A stretch of DNA of 16,412 nt, from NCBI GenBank assembly GCA_905373785.1, contig CAJPUK010000039.1:1-16412 (forward strand). Reading direction: 5' to 3'. Shown in pieces: positions 8,123 to 15,735 of the stretch. How positions within the stretch are numbered: the stretch's first letter is position 1; the number at the start of each line of letters is the position of its first letter. The notes beneath the pieces are model-generated. The model ran no database searches and had not been told where the DNA came from. It saw nothing but the letters and a program-made list of their open reading frames with translations. The translations under genes were made by a program, and so were the position numbers. Origin of the DNA: an uncultured Johnsonella sp. (GTDB taxonomy: Bacteria; Bacillota; Clostridia; Lachnospirales; Lachnospiraceae).

Positions 8123-9145
8123 ATGAAAGAAATACTTGTAAGTAAATCAGATGCAGGTACAAGACTTGATAAGTTTATACTAAAGCAGCTTGATAAATCA
8201 AGTCAGGGATTTGTCTACAAAATGCTCAGGAAAAAAAATATAGTCTTAAATGACAAAAAAGCTTCAGGAAGTGAAAGACTTAATGAAAAAGATAGTGTAA
8301 AGTTTTGGCTTTCAGACGATACCTTTGAGGCTTTAAGCTCAGATAAGTCAAAAAAAGTTACTGCCATAAAAGAGCTTAAAAAAACAAAGCAAAGCTTTGA
8401 TTTTAAGTCAAGTATAATATATGAAGATGAAGCCCTTATACTTATAGATAAGCCTGAAAATATACTTGTGCAAAAGTCGGATAAAAATGATATTTCATTA
8501 AATGATATGCTTCTTGCTTATCTTTTGAAAGAGGGAAAGATAGATGAAGAAAGCCTAAAAAGCTATACTCCATCTATTTGCAACCGCCTTGACAGAAATA
8601 CAAAAGGCATAGTGATAGCGGCTAAGACACTTGCCGCTGCCAGAGTACTAAACGCTATAATAAAGGATAGGAGTATAAAAAAAGAGTATCTGTGTATAGT
8701 AAAAGGTGTGGCTAAAGAAGAGGACTGTCTTAATGCTTGGCTAAGAAAGGATGAAAAGACGAATAAAGTCTTGGTAAAAAAAGATGAATTTGACTTGGCA
8801 AAACCTATAAAAACACTGTATAAAAAGCTTTATACCAACGGTAACTACAGTCTTTTGTCGGTAGAGCTTATTACCGGAAGGACTCATCAAATAAGGGCTC
8901 ACCTTGCAAGCGTGGGACTGCCGATAATAGGAGATATAAAGTACGGTGATAAAGAGGCTAATGCTTTGGCAAAGAAAAAGTACAAAGTGGAAAATCAGCT
9001 TTTGCAAGCATATAGGTTAACCTTTCCGAAGCTTTTAAAAGACTTTGCCTACCTTAGCGACAAATGTTTTGAAAGCGCTGTAGATAAAAAATTCATGGAG
9101 GTATTAAAGGAGTATACATGGCAACATGGAAGTCCAGAGGACTAA
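8123..9145 (+). CDS. 23S rRNA/tRNA pseudouridine synthase, RluA (RluC/RluD) family
   Basis: This is a second, unrelated-subfamily pseudouridine synthase. The N-terminal S4 domain (about residues 1-60) contains RLDKFILKQL. The catalytic loop reads CNRLDRNTKGIVIAAK with Asp157, where the commonest version of the family has HRLDxxTSG. The later signature LITGRTHQIRAHLASVGLPIIGDIKYG is a perfect RluA-family block. At 340 residues it is the usual size for RluC/RluD-like proteins. A 28-nt gap separates it from rsuA, with only a weak GGTGAT ribosome binding site. Its last 28 nt overlap the start of recU. The target uridine cannot be read from the sequence. Confidence 0.92.
   Translation: MKEILVSKSDAGTRLDKFILKQLDKSSQGFVYKMLRKKNIVLNDKKASGSERLNEKDSVKFWLSDDTFEALSSDKSKKVTAIKELKKTKQSFDFKSSIIYEDEALILIDKPENILVQKSDKNDISLNDMLLAYLLKEGKIDEESLKSYTPSICNRLDRNTKGIVIAAKTLAAARVLNAIIKDRSIKKEYLCIVKGVAKEEDCLNAWLRKDEKTNKVLVKKDEFDLAKPIKTLYKKLYTNGNYSLLSVELITGRTHQIRAHLASVGLPIIGDIKYGDKEANALAKKKYKVENQLLQAYRLTFPKLLKDFAYLSDKCFESAVDKKFMEVLKEYTWQHGSPED
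9106..9112 (+). promoter_or_regulatory. Ribosome binding site deciding the recU start
   Basis: AAAGGAG lies 5 nt before the ATG at 9118, inside the 3' end of the pseudouridine synthase gene. It makes the 28-nt overlap between the two genes believable and argues against a later start such as the ATG at 9126, which is out of frame. Confidence 0.65.
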
Positions 9146-9651
9146 GAGGACAGGGACTTGAAGAAATGTTAAACTTTGTAAATGATATATATTTACAAAG
9201 GGGTTTGGCACTGATACAAAAGATACCCACACCTATAACTCCTATAGAAATAGATAAGAGAAACAGACATATTACACTGGCTTATTTTGATAAAAAAAGT
9301 ACAGTTGATTATATAGGGGTGGTACAGGGAATACCGGTATGCTTTGATGCCAAAGAGTGTGCCTATGACAGATTTTCATTGGCAAATATACATGAACATC
9401 AAATAGATTTCATGAAGAGTTTCGAAGAGCAAAAAGGAATATCCTTCCTTATAATATACTTTACTCAAAGAGATGAAATATATTATATAAGTTACAGACA
9501 ATTAAAAAGGTATTGGGACAGGATGCTTCTTGGCGGAAGAAAAAGTTTCACTTATGAAGAAGTGGATAAAGAATTTAGAATATTAAGAAATAAAGAGGTA
9601 TATATACACTATTTGGAGCAGCTTCAAAAAGATTTAAGCGCCAGAGAGTAG
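9118..9651 (+). CDS. recU: Holliday junction resolvase RecU
   Basis: RecU cleaves four-way DNA junctions in Firmicutes, working after RecA and RuvAB or RecG, and also helps chromosome segregation. The N-terminal block with RGLRGQGLEEML and the IQKIPTPITPIEI block are classic. Then come STVDYIGVVQG and CFDAKEC, and NIHEHQIDFM. The nuclease residues appear as Asp64, Asp77 and Lys79. The Bacillus subtilis motif, as I recall it, is D-x12-E-A-K, so the acidic residue before AK is Asp rather than Glu here, with the same spacing of 13. Length is 177 residues. In many Firmicutes recU pairs with the penicillin-binding protein gene ponA; here it sits inside an RNA-modification operon instead. Confidence in the family is high. 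Confidence 0.95.
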   Translation: MATWKSRGLRGQGLEEMLNFVNDIYLQRGLALIQKIPTPITPIEIDKRNRHITLAYFDKKSTVDYIGVVQGIPVCFDAKECAYDRFSLANIHEHQIDFMKSFEEQKGISFLIIYFTQRDEIYYISYRQLKRYWDRMLLGGRKSFTYEEVDKEFRILRNKEVYIHYLEQLQKDLSARE

Positions 9652-9667
9652 TGTAGTAATAGGAATA

Positions 9668-11527
9668 ATGAGAAAACTTGCTTTAAGTGATGAAGATTTA
9701 TTAAGAATAGATAAACCTGCCAGATATATAGGCGGTGAGGTTAACTCAAGATATAAGGACATATCAAAAGTAGATATAAGATTCGTGATGTGCTTTCCGG
9801 ATGTGTATGAGATCGGTATGAGTCATATCGGTATGCAAATACTTTACGATATGTTAAATAAAAGAACGGATACCTTTTGTGAGAGGCTTTTTTCACCATG
9901 GGTGGACATGGATAAGCTGCTTAGAGAAAAGGATATAGCACTTTTTTCTCTTGAAAGTCAGGAGGAGGTAAGAAAAGCCGACTTTTTGGGAATAACCCTG
10001 CAATATGAAATGTGTTATACCAATATCTTACAAATACTGGAGCTTTCCAAAATAGCCTTTCATGCCGTAGACAGAGGGGAAGATGAGCCTATAGTTATAG
10101 GCGGAGGACCTTGTACCTACAATCCTGAGCCGCTGGCTGACTTTTTTGATCTCTTTTACATAGGAGAGGGAGAAGTTTTGTATGACAGTCTGCTTGATCT
10201 GTATAAGGAATACAAGACTAAGGGCAAGAGCAGGGAAGAGTTTTTAAGAGCGGCAGCAAAACTTGAGGGGATATATGTGCCTTCATTTTATACTGTGGAA
10301 TATGATGAAGATGGATTTATAAAGGAATTTGTCCCAAAGTACGAAGATGTACCGACAACAATACATAGGCAGGTAGTAACCGAGCTTGATGAAAAGACCT
10401 TTATGGATGCTCCTGTAGTACCTTTTATTAAGGTAACTCAGGACAGGGTAGTACTTGAGATAATGAGAGGTTGTATAAGAGGTTGCAGATTTTGTCAAGC
10501 CGGTTATGTATACAGACCTCAGAGGGAACATTCGGTAGAATATCTTAAAAAATACGCACTTGCCATGCTTGAGATCACCGGAGCCGAGGAAATATCTCTA
10601 AGCTCTTTAAGTTCAAGTGATTACAGCAGTCTTTTTGAACTCTTGGAATTTCTTATAGACTATACAAAAGTACAGGGTATAAATATTTCCCTACCCTCAC
10701 TTAGAATAGATGCTTTTTCCTTGGATATAATGAAAAGAGTGCAGGATGTAAAGAAAAGTTCACTTACCTTTGCACCGGAAGCCGGTACACAAAGATTAAG
10801 AGATGTTATCAATAAGGGACTTAGTGAAGAAGATATACTGGGTGGAGCCATGCAGGCATTTCTTGGCGGCTGGAATAAGGTAAAGCTTTACTTTATGCTC
10901 GGACTACCTACAGAAACACAGGAAGATATAGAGGGAATAGCCCTACTTTGTGAAAGAATAGCCGAGGAATACTATACCATACCCAAGTCTGAAAGACAGG
11001 GTAAGGTGTCGATATCGGCAAGTTCATCCTTCTTCGTACCCAAGCCGTTTACCCCATTCCAGTGGTCTCCTATGTTAAAAAGCGAAGAATACCTTGACAG
11101 AGCCTATAAGGTAAAAGACACTATAAAAAAACAACTTAATCAAAAAAGTATTAAGTACCAGTATCATGATGCCGATGTAACCATACTTGAAGGAGTGCTT
11201 GCAAGGGGTGACAGAAAAATATCGAGGGTCATAGAAGCCGCTTACAAAAAAGGTGCCTTATATGATGCATGGACTGAATTTTTCAAATTAAGTACATGGG
11301 AAGAAGCCTTTAATGAATGCGGTATAGATATAGAGTTTTATACATTAAGAGAAAGAAGTACTGATGAGATACTGCCTTGGGACTTTATAGATATAGGAGT
11401 GGATAAAAGCTTTTTAATAAGAGAATATAAGAGGGCTTTAGGCTCTAAGATCTCTCCTAATTGCAGACAGGCTTGTATGAATTGCGGAGCTAATAAGTTT
11501 AACGGAGGGGTTTGTTATGAAGCTTAG
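9668..11527 (+). CDS. Radical SAM protein of the TIGR03960 type with B12-binding-like N-terminus
   Basis: This is a large (619-residue) iron-sulfur enzyme of unknown substrate. The N-terminal 200 residues look like a cobalamin-binding-type Rossmann region (FVMCFPDVYEIGMSHIGMQ; PIVIGGGPCTYNPEPLADF; YIGEGE). The radical SAM core follows, with the cluster motif CIRGCRFC (Cys269, Cys273, Cys276) and the downstream EEISLSSLSSSDYSS and FAPEAGTQRLRDVINKG blocks. The extreme C-terminus has further cysteines in CRQACMNCGANK and GGVC, which could bind another cluster or metal. It overlaps the DUF2344 gene by 11 nt, the expected partner; in some bacteria the two are a single protein. Cotranscription with an RNase and rRNA modification genes suggests an RNA or ribosome target, but this is inference. 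An AGGA at 9660-9663 precedes the ATG. Confidence 0.92.
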   Translation: MRKLALSDEDLLRIDKPARYIGGEVNSRYKDISKVDIRFVMCFPDVYEIGMSHIGMQILYDMLNKRTDTFCERLFSPWVDMDKLLREKDIALFSLESQEEVRKADFLGITLQYEMCYTNILQILELSKIAFHAVDRGEDEPIVIGGGPCTYNPEPLADFFDLFYIGEGEVLYDSLLDLYKEYKTKGKSREEFLRAAAKLEGIYVPSFYTVEYDEDGFIKEFVPKYEDVPTTIHRQVVTELDEKTFMDAPVVPFIKVTQDRVVLEIMRGCIRGCRFCQAGYVYRPQREHSVEYLKKYALAMLEITGAEEISLSSLSSSDYSSLFELLEFLIDYTKVQGINISLPSLRIDAFSLDIMKRVQDVKKSSLTFAPEAGTQRLRDVINKGLSEEDILGGAMQAFLGGWNKVKLYFMLGLPTETQEDIEGIALLCERIAEEYYTIPKSERQGKVSISASSSFFVPKPFTPFQWSPMLKSEEYLDRAYKVKDTIKKQLNQKSIKYQYHDADVTILEGVLARGDRKISRVIEAAYKKGALYDAWTEFFKLSTWEEAFNECGIDIEFYTLRERSTDEILPWDFIDIGVDKSFLIREYKRALGSKISPNCRQACMNCGANKFNGGVCYEA

Positions 11528-12206
11528 AGTAAAGTTCTCTAAGACCGGACATATGAAATTTATAGGGCATTTGGACCTTATGAGATTTTTCCAAAAAGCC
11601 ATAAGAAGAAGTAAGATAGATATAAAGTACAGCGAAGGATTCTCCCCCCATCAGATTATGAGCTTTGCCGCTCCCTTGGGACTGGGTATAGAAAGTTTCG
11701 GAGAATATATGGATATAGAACTTGTCAGTGATGAGATAAGCGACATTGAACTTAAAAACATAGAAAATTCTCTTAACCTATGTATGTGTGAGGGTCTTGA
11801 GATACTTAAGGTCATAGCTCTAAGCAGCAACAGTAAAAGTAAAAATGCCATGTCCTTGGTAGGACAGGCGGATTATTATTTGCTTAGCGATATAGAGCTT
11901 AGTAAGTTAAAAGAAGCCATAGAAAGCTTTAATAGCTTGGAAAGTATTATAGTAGAAAAAAAGTCTAAAGACACGGTAAAAGAAGTGGATATAAAACCGA
12001 TGATAGTGTCTGTAGCTGCTTCAGAGTTTGAGGGAAGAAGTGTGGTATATATGAGGGTGCTGCAAGGCAGTGAAAACAACTTAAAACCGGAGCTTGTAGC
12101 GGATGCAATTAAAAAATATGTACTTGAAGACCTGTCGGTAAAAAGAATTATCCGAACGGAAATCTATGATAAAGAAGGTAGAAGTCTTGGTGACTATGGA
12201 AGGTAG
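11517..12206 (+). CDS. DUF2344 (TIGR03936) radical SAM-linked protein
   Basis: This 229-residue protein belongs to the family that accompanies TIGR03960 radical SAM enzymes. The start KLRVKFSKTGHMKFIGHLDLMRFFQKAIRRS and the following SEGFSPHQIMSFAAPLGLGIES are diagnostic of the family. The fold is thought to resemble a ferredoxin-like RNA-processing domain, but no reaction is assigned. Its ATG lies within the last codons of the radical SAM gene, with GGAGGGG at 11504-11510, giving an 11-nt overlap. Its own stop overlaps the RNase G start by another 11 nt. This arrangement implies equimolar coupled synthesis of partners. I see no metal-binding motif. Likely role: substrate or RNA presentation to the radical SAM enzyme. 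Confidence 0.9.
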   Translation: MKLRVKFSKTGHMKFIGHLDLMRFFQKAIRRSKIDIKYSEGFSPHQIMSFAAPLGLGIESFGEYMDIELVSDEISDIELKNIENSLNLCMCEGLEILKVIALSSNSKSKNAMSLVGQADYYLLSDIELSKLKEAIESFNSLESIIVEKKSKDTVKEVDIKPMIVSVAASEFEGRSVVYMRVLQGSENNLKPELVADAIKKYVLEDLSVKRIIRTEIYDKEGRSLGDYGR

Positions 12207-13392
12207 TAAACTCTTAATAAGCAGCTATAAGGATAAATATCTGGCAGTGTACTATAAGGGTGATAAGGCTTATGATATAGAAGTGCTTGATAAAGGTCTA
12301 AGAATGCTTGACAGCATACATATAGCTAAAGTGGGAAATATAGTAGACAATATATCCGCTGCCTTTCTTGATATAGTAAGCCCGTCAAATAAAGACGAAA
12401 GACTTAAGGCTTATTACAGTTTGACGGATAATAAAAGGCATATATATACGGACTTTTCAGAGCATGAGAGATTTAAGCAAAATGATGAGATACTTGTGCA
12501 AATCACAAAGGAGGCGGCTAAGGGTAAAGCCTGCATAGCCTCTTCAAACATAAGCCTAAGCGGAGTATATACGGTACTAAACTTAGGTCAGGGAAAGATA
12601 ACATTTTCCTCAAAAATAGATGATAAGGCTTGGAAGGAAGAAATAAAGTCCGAACTTATAAGGTATCTTGATAAGGACTTTAATCTTGTGCTTAGGACCA
12701 ATTCTTATAAAGTAAAAAATGAGCTTATACAAAAAGAACTTTTACTACTTAGTGAAGAAATGAAAAGGCTTTTAGAAAAAGCAAAGCACACAAAGTCTCC
12801 GGCTCTTATAAAGCTTCCCGATAAGGAATATATAGGCTTATTAAAGCAGTTTCTTAACGAGGATCTTAAGGAGATTATAACCGACATAGATGAGGTCTTT
12901 GAGGACATAAGTGCCTATCTTAAAGACAGCGATAAAAGTAAGATTCTAAACTGTAGGTTATACAAGGATGAGTTACTGCCCTTAAATAAATTATATGCTT
13001 TGGACAGCCTTATAGAAGGTGTAAAGCAAAGAAAGGTATGGCTTAAAAACGGTGCATACATAGTTATAGACTATACCGAAGCGATGACGGTAATAGATGT
13101 CAATACAGGTAAGACCGATATCAATAAATCCGCACAAGAAACCGTATACTACACAAACCTTGAGGCGGCTAAGGAAATAGCAAGACAATTAAGACTTAGA
13201 AATATATCGGGAATTATAATTATAGATTTTATAGATATGAAGTCAAAGGAATTACGAGATAAACTGTTTAATAAACTTAATAAAGAGCTTAAAGAAGATA
13301 AAGTAAGGACTAGGGCTATTGATTATACGGCACTTAATCTGGTGGAGCTTACAAGGCAGAAGATAAAAAAGCCGCTGTATGAGGTTTTGTAA
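12196..13392 (+). CDS. rng: Ribonuclease E/G family endoribonuclease, short form
   Basis: RNase G-type enzymes cleave single-stranded AU-rich RNA and mature rRNA and mRNA. The N-terminal S1-like region is visible (about residues 25-110), including VGNIVDNISAAFLDI and an ILVQITKEAAKGKACIASSNISLSG block. The catalytic metal ligands are present: Asp301 in VIDVNTGK and Asp344 in IIIDFIDM, 43 residues apart as in the E. coli enzymes. The protein ends at about residue 398 with KPLYEVL, right where the CPxCxG zinc-link and the small domain normally begin, so that tetramerisation element is missing. No frameshift explains this: nearby downstream frames carry no such motif. An in-frame ATG at 12166 would add 10 residues; 12196 better fits family starts and gives an 11-nt overlap with DUF2344. 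The S1 region is also weakly conserved. Confidence 0.88.
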   Translation: MEGSKLLISSYKDKYLAVYYKGDKAYDIEVLDKGLRMLDSIHIAKVGNIVDNISAAFLDIVSPSNKDERLKAYYSLTDNKRHIYTDFSEHERFKQNDEILVQITKEAAKGKACIASSNISLSGVYTVLNLGQGKITFSSKIDDKAWKEEIKSELIRYLDKDFNLVLRTNSYKVKNELIQKELLLLSEEMKRLLEKAKHTKSPALIKLPDKEYIGLLKQFLNEDLKEIITDIDEVFEDISAYLKDSDKSKILNCRLYKDELLPLNKLYALDSLIEGVKQRKVWLKNGAYIVIDYTEAMTVIDVNTGKTDINKSAQETVYYTNLEAAKEIARQLRLRNISGIIIIDFIDMKSKELRDKLFNKLNKELKEDKVRTRAIDYTALNLVELTRQKIKKPLYEVL

Positions 13393-13441
13393 AGAATATA
13401 TGCTCTTGTTAACATTATTTATGCTGCCTGATATGAAAATC

Positions 13442-13511
13442 TATAGTTAAAGGTTGATTATATAATATAATGAATTAAAGGATAATAGTAGCTTGCTGTC
13501 AAATTATAGTT
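13442..13511 (+). promoter_or_regulatory. Two TATAGTT half-sites upstream of the LysR gene
   Basis: TATAGTT occurs at 13442-13448 and again at 13505-13511, on either side of the promoter -35. This heptamer equals the left half of the MET-box (TATAGTT-n3-AACTATA) described for LysR-type methionine regulators of Streptococcaceae. The right halves here do not match. They may be autoregulatory operators, but AT-rich DNA makes chance likely. Confidence 0.3.
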
Positions 13512-13522
13512 AATTTTATAAT
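13493..13522 (+). promoter_or_regulatory. Promoter of the LysR gene
   Basis: TTGCTG (13493-13498) and a perfect TATAAT (13517-13522) are separated by 18 nt, about 25 nt before the ribosome binding site GGAGG (13536-13540). It starts a new transcript after rng. No terminator hairpin is visible between rng and this point (13393-13492), so read-through from the upstream operon is possible. Confidence 0.55.
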
Positions 13523-13546
13523 ATACCGGCTTAGAGGAGGAGTTAG

Positions 13547-14452
13547 ATGACATTACAGCAACTAATATATTTGGTAACAGTCGCTGACTGCGGAAATATT
13601 ACCGAAGCAGCAGAAAAATTATTTATTTCACAACCTTCTTTAAGTGCGTCTATTCATAATCTTGAAAAAGAAATGGGAGTTACAGCATTTATAAGATCAA
13701 ACAAAGGGGTCGTGGTCACCGTAGAGGGAGAAGAGTTGCTTTCATTTGCTAGAATGCTTTTAGAGCAGGCTAATAACATGAAAGATCACTTTGGAAAAGG
13801 AGAAAGAAGAAGCCCGAAATTTTCCGTATCCTGTCAACATTATTCATTTGCGGTAAATGCGTTTGTAGATTTGATAAAAGAACATGCTGCTAATAAATAT
13901 AATTTTATTATCAGAGAGACCAGAACCGGAGAGATTATTGAAGATGTTGCAAACGGTAAAAGTGAAGTGGGAGTTATATACCTATCACAGCATAATGAGG
14001 AAGTACTTTCAAAGCTGATAAAAAATAATCAGTTGATTTTTGAAGAACTTTATATTGCCAAGCCTCACATATTTATATGCAGGCAACATCCCTTAGCTTC
14101 AAAAGTAAAAATTACTATGGATGATCTAATGCCTTATCCTTATCTTGTATATGAGCAGGGCAACCGAAATTCATTCTATTTTTCAGAAGAGTTTATAAGT
14201 ATGCTTGATTTTCCTAAAATCATTCAGGTCAGAGATAGGGCTACTTTGTTTAATTTGGTAATAGGTTTGAACGGTTTTACGGTAAGCAGCGGTGTTATTG
14301 ACCATAAATTAAACGGAAGTGATATTATAGCTAAACCTTTACAGGTTGATAACATTATGAGAATCGGCATATTAAAAAAGAAAAATATTATTTTCAGCAG
14401 ATATGCTTTAGATTATATTAAATCCTTGAAATATCACCTGTCCATAGGTTAA
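13547..14452 (+). CDS. LysR-type transcriptional regulator
   Basis: The 301-residue length and layout are standard. A winged helix-turn-helix covers residues 1-60 (TLQQLIYLVTVADCGNITEAAEKLFISQPSLSASIHNLEKEMG). A linker helix follows, then a periplasmic-binding-protein-like effector domain from about residue 90. The ribosome binding site GGAGG is 6 nt before the ATG. The next gene, on the same strand 89 nt on, is a MetE-C-like methyltransferase, so a role in sulfur amino acid or methyl metabolism is plausible. Unlike most LysR regulators it is not divergent from its presumed target. Isoleucine codons are 12 ATA of 31 by hand count, compared with 16 of 21 in coaD. The effector is unknown. Confidence 0.93.
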   Translation: MTLQQLIYLVTVADCGNITEAAEKLFISQPSLSASIHNLEKEMGVTAFIRSNKGVVVTVEGEELLSFARMLLEQANNMKDHFGKGERRSPKFSVSCQHYSFAVNAFVDLIKEHAANKYNFIIRETRTGEIIEDVANGKSEVGVIYLSQHNEEVLSKLIKNNQLIFEELYIAKPHIFICRQHPLASKVKITMDDLMPYPYLVYEQGNRNSFYFSEEFISMLDFPKIIQVRDRATLFNLVIGLNGFTVSSGVIDHKLNGSDIIAKPLQVDNIMRIGILKKKNIIFSRYALDYIKSLKYHLSIG

Positions 14453-14486
14453 AACTATGAAGGAATCATATTTATATGTATTTTTC

Positions 14487-14510
14487 TATAATTTCTTGAT
14501 TTGATAAAAT
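14487..14510 (+). promoter_or_regulatory. Possible promoter elements of the YxjG-type gene
   Basis: The 89-nt gap holds TATAAT at 14487-14492 and TAAAAT at 14505-14510, either of which could be a -10. Neither has a good -35 at 17 nt. Activation by the adjacent LysR protein could compensate for a poor -35. There is no room for an S-box or T-box leader. Confidence 0.3.
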
Positions 14511-14541
14511 AGGCACATCAAAGAAAGCAGAGGACAAGGAT

Positions 14542-15654
14542 ATGATAAATACACCTTTTAGATATGATTTTGTAGGAAGTTTTTTAAGACCGCAGGTGCT
14601 AAAGGATGCCAGAGTGAACTATCAGGACGGAAAAATTTCCAAAGAAGAGTTTGATAAAGTGGTAAATGAAGAAATTACCAAGGTAGTTACAAAACAAAAA
14701 GAACTTGGATTTCATGTAATTACGGACGGAGAATTCAGAAGAACATTTTGGCATCTTGATTTTATGTGGGGATTTGAGGGAGTTGCACATGAAAATACAG
14801 GAAACGGTATAGCTTTTAATGACGAGCTTGCACTTTTGGATGATACTTACCTTATCGGAAGAATAAGTGCAAAGGAGCATCCTTTTGTAGAATATTATAA
14901 GTTTTTAAAGCAGTTTGAAGATGAAAATACCGTTGCCAAATATACAATTCCGGCTCCGGCACAAACATTTCAACAGATGATCATTCCCGGAAATTTAGAA
15001 ATAACAAGAAAGTTTTATCCGACCAATGAGGAACTGATTGAGGATATAGGAAGGGCTTATCAAAATATAATCAAGCAGTTTTATGAAGCCGGCTGTCATA
15101 ATCTTCAGTTTGATGATTGTACATGGGGAGCGATTGTCGGAGATGCAGCGAAAATGAGATACAAATCACTTGGAATAGCCTTAGATGAAGTAAAAAAACA
15201 ACTACTTGCGGTTAATAACCTTGCATTAGAGAATAAACCTGAGGATATGATTATTACATCACATATTTGCAGAGGAAATTATCATTCTACATATTTTAAC
15301 AGTGGTGCTTATGATACAGTGGCTGATTATGTGTTTGCAAAAGAAAATGTAGATGCGCTTTTCCTTGAATATGATGATGAAAGATCGGGAGGATTTGCTC
15401 CGCTTGCAAAGGTCTCAGCTGATAAAAAAGTAGTGCTTGGGCTTATTACTACAAAGTCTCCGGTGCTTGAAGATAAGTCAAAAGTTATTGAAAGAATTTA
15501 TGAAGCGGCAAAATATATACCGCTTGAGAGATTATGTTTAAGCCCACAGTGCGGGTTTGCTTCTTGTGAGATTGGAAATAAACTTACCGAAGAAGAGCAA
15601 TGGAATAAACTTAAACTTGTAAAAGAAATAGCAGAAGAGGTTTGGGGAAAATAA
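14542..15654 (+). CDS. MetE C-terminal-like (YxjG/YxjH-type) cobalamin-independent methyltransferase
   Basis: The family is homologous to the catalytic C-terminal half of methionine synthase MetE. The 370 residues begin with the family start FRYDFVGSFLRP and ITDGEFRRTFWHLDF. The zinc ligands are all present: His241 and Cys243 in SHICRGNYH, Glu276 in LFLEYDDERSG, and Cys337 in LSPQCGFAS. The enzyme should therefore transfer a methyl group to a thiol such as homocysteine. It lacks the MetE N-terminal half that binds the polyglutamyl folate, so the donor may be different, for example S-methylmethionine or a small folate or corrinoid-linked carrier. Substrate identity is not known from sequence. 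It follows a LysR gene, presumably its regulator, and a strong terminator closes the unit. The ribosome binding site is AGGA at 14531-14534. Confidence 0.9.
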   Translation: MINTPFRYDFVGSFLRPQVLKDARVNYQDGKISKEEFDKVVNEEITKVVTKQKELGFHVITDGEFRRTFWHLDFMWGFEGVAHENTGNGIAFNDELALLDDTYLIGRISAKEHPFVEYYKFLKQFEDENTVAKYTIPAPAQTFQQMIIPGNLEITRKFYPTNEELIEDIGRAYQNIIKQFYEAGCHNLQFDDCTWGAIVGDAAKMRYKSLGIALDEVKKQLLAVNNLALENKPEDMIITSHICRGNYHSTYFNSGAYDTVADYVFAKENVDALFLEYDDERSGGFAPLAKVSADKKVVLGLITTKSPVLEDKSKVIERIYEAAKYIPLERLCLSPQCGFASCEIGNKLTEEEQWNKLKLVKEIAEEVWGK

Positions 15655-15669
15655 ATTAAAAAATCATTG

Positions 15670-15693
15670 AAAATACCTATTGGGTCATTTTTT
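15670..15693 (+). terminator. Weak first terminator after the YxjG-type gene
   Basis: AAAAT and ACC (15670-15677) pair with GGT and ATTTT (15683-15691) around a bulged C and a 5-nt loop. The distal arm runs into six T's (15688-15693). The stem is short and AT-rich, so alone it would be leaky. It may act in tandem with the stronger hairpin at 15696-15730. Confidence 0.35.
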
Positions 15694-15695
15694 GT

Positions 15696-15730
15696 AAGGT
15701 ATCGGCTGCATACAGTCCGGTACCTTTTTT
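15696..15730 (+). terminator. Rho-independent terminator after the YxjG-type gene
   Basis: AAGGTATCGG (15696-15705) pairs with CCGGTACCTT (15717-15726), a 10-bp stem with one G-U wobble and an 11-nt loop. Six T's (15725-15730) follow. It separates the methyltransferase from the toxin-antitoxin operon. Confidence 0.88.
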
Positions 15731-15735
15731 AGCGG

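Noticed and set aside
8123..9145. Fusion or duplication of the two adjacent pseudouridine synthases
   Set aside because: They belong to different subfamilies (RsuA and RluA types) with distinct signatures and share only the S4 domain.
12166..12195. Upstream ATG for RNase G
   Set aside because: The extra ten residues do not look like family starts, and the 12196 start gives the same 11-nt overlap as the preceding junction. The ribosome binding site evidence is weak for both.
13442..13458. Complete MET-box
   Set aside because: The left half TATAGTT matches but the right half does not resemble AACTATA, so only a half-site is claimed.
13393..13492. Frameshift that would restore the RNase G zinc-link
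   Set aside because: Frames read just past the stop hit termination soon and contain no CPxCxG.
14453..14541. S-box or T-box riboswitch ahead of the methyltransferase gene
   Set aside because: The 89-nt gap is too short and shows neither a conserved aptamer core nor a terminator hairpin.
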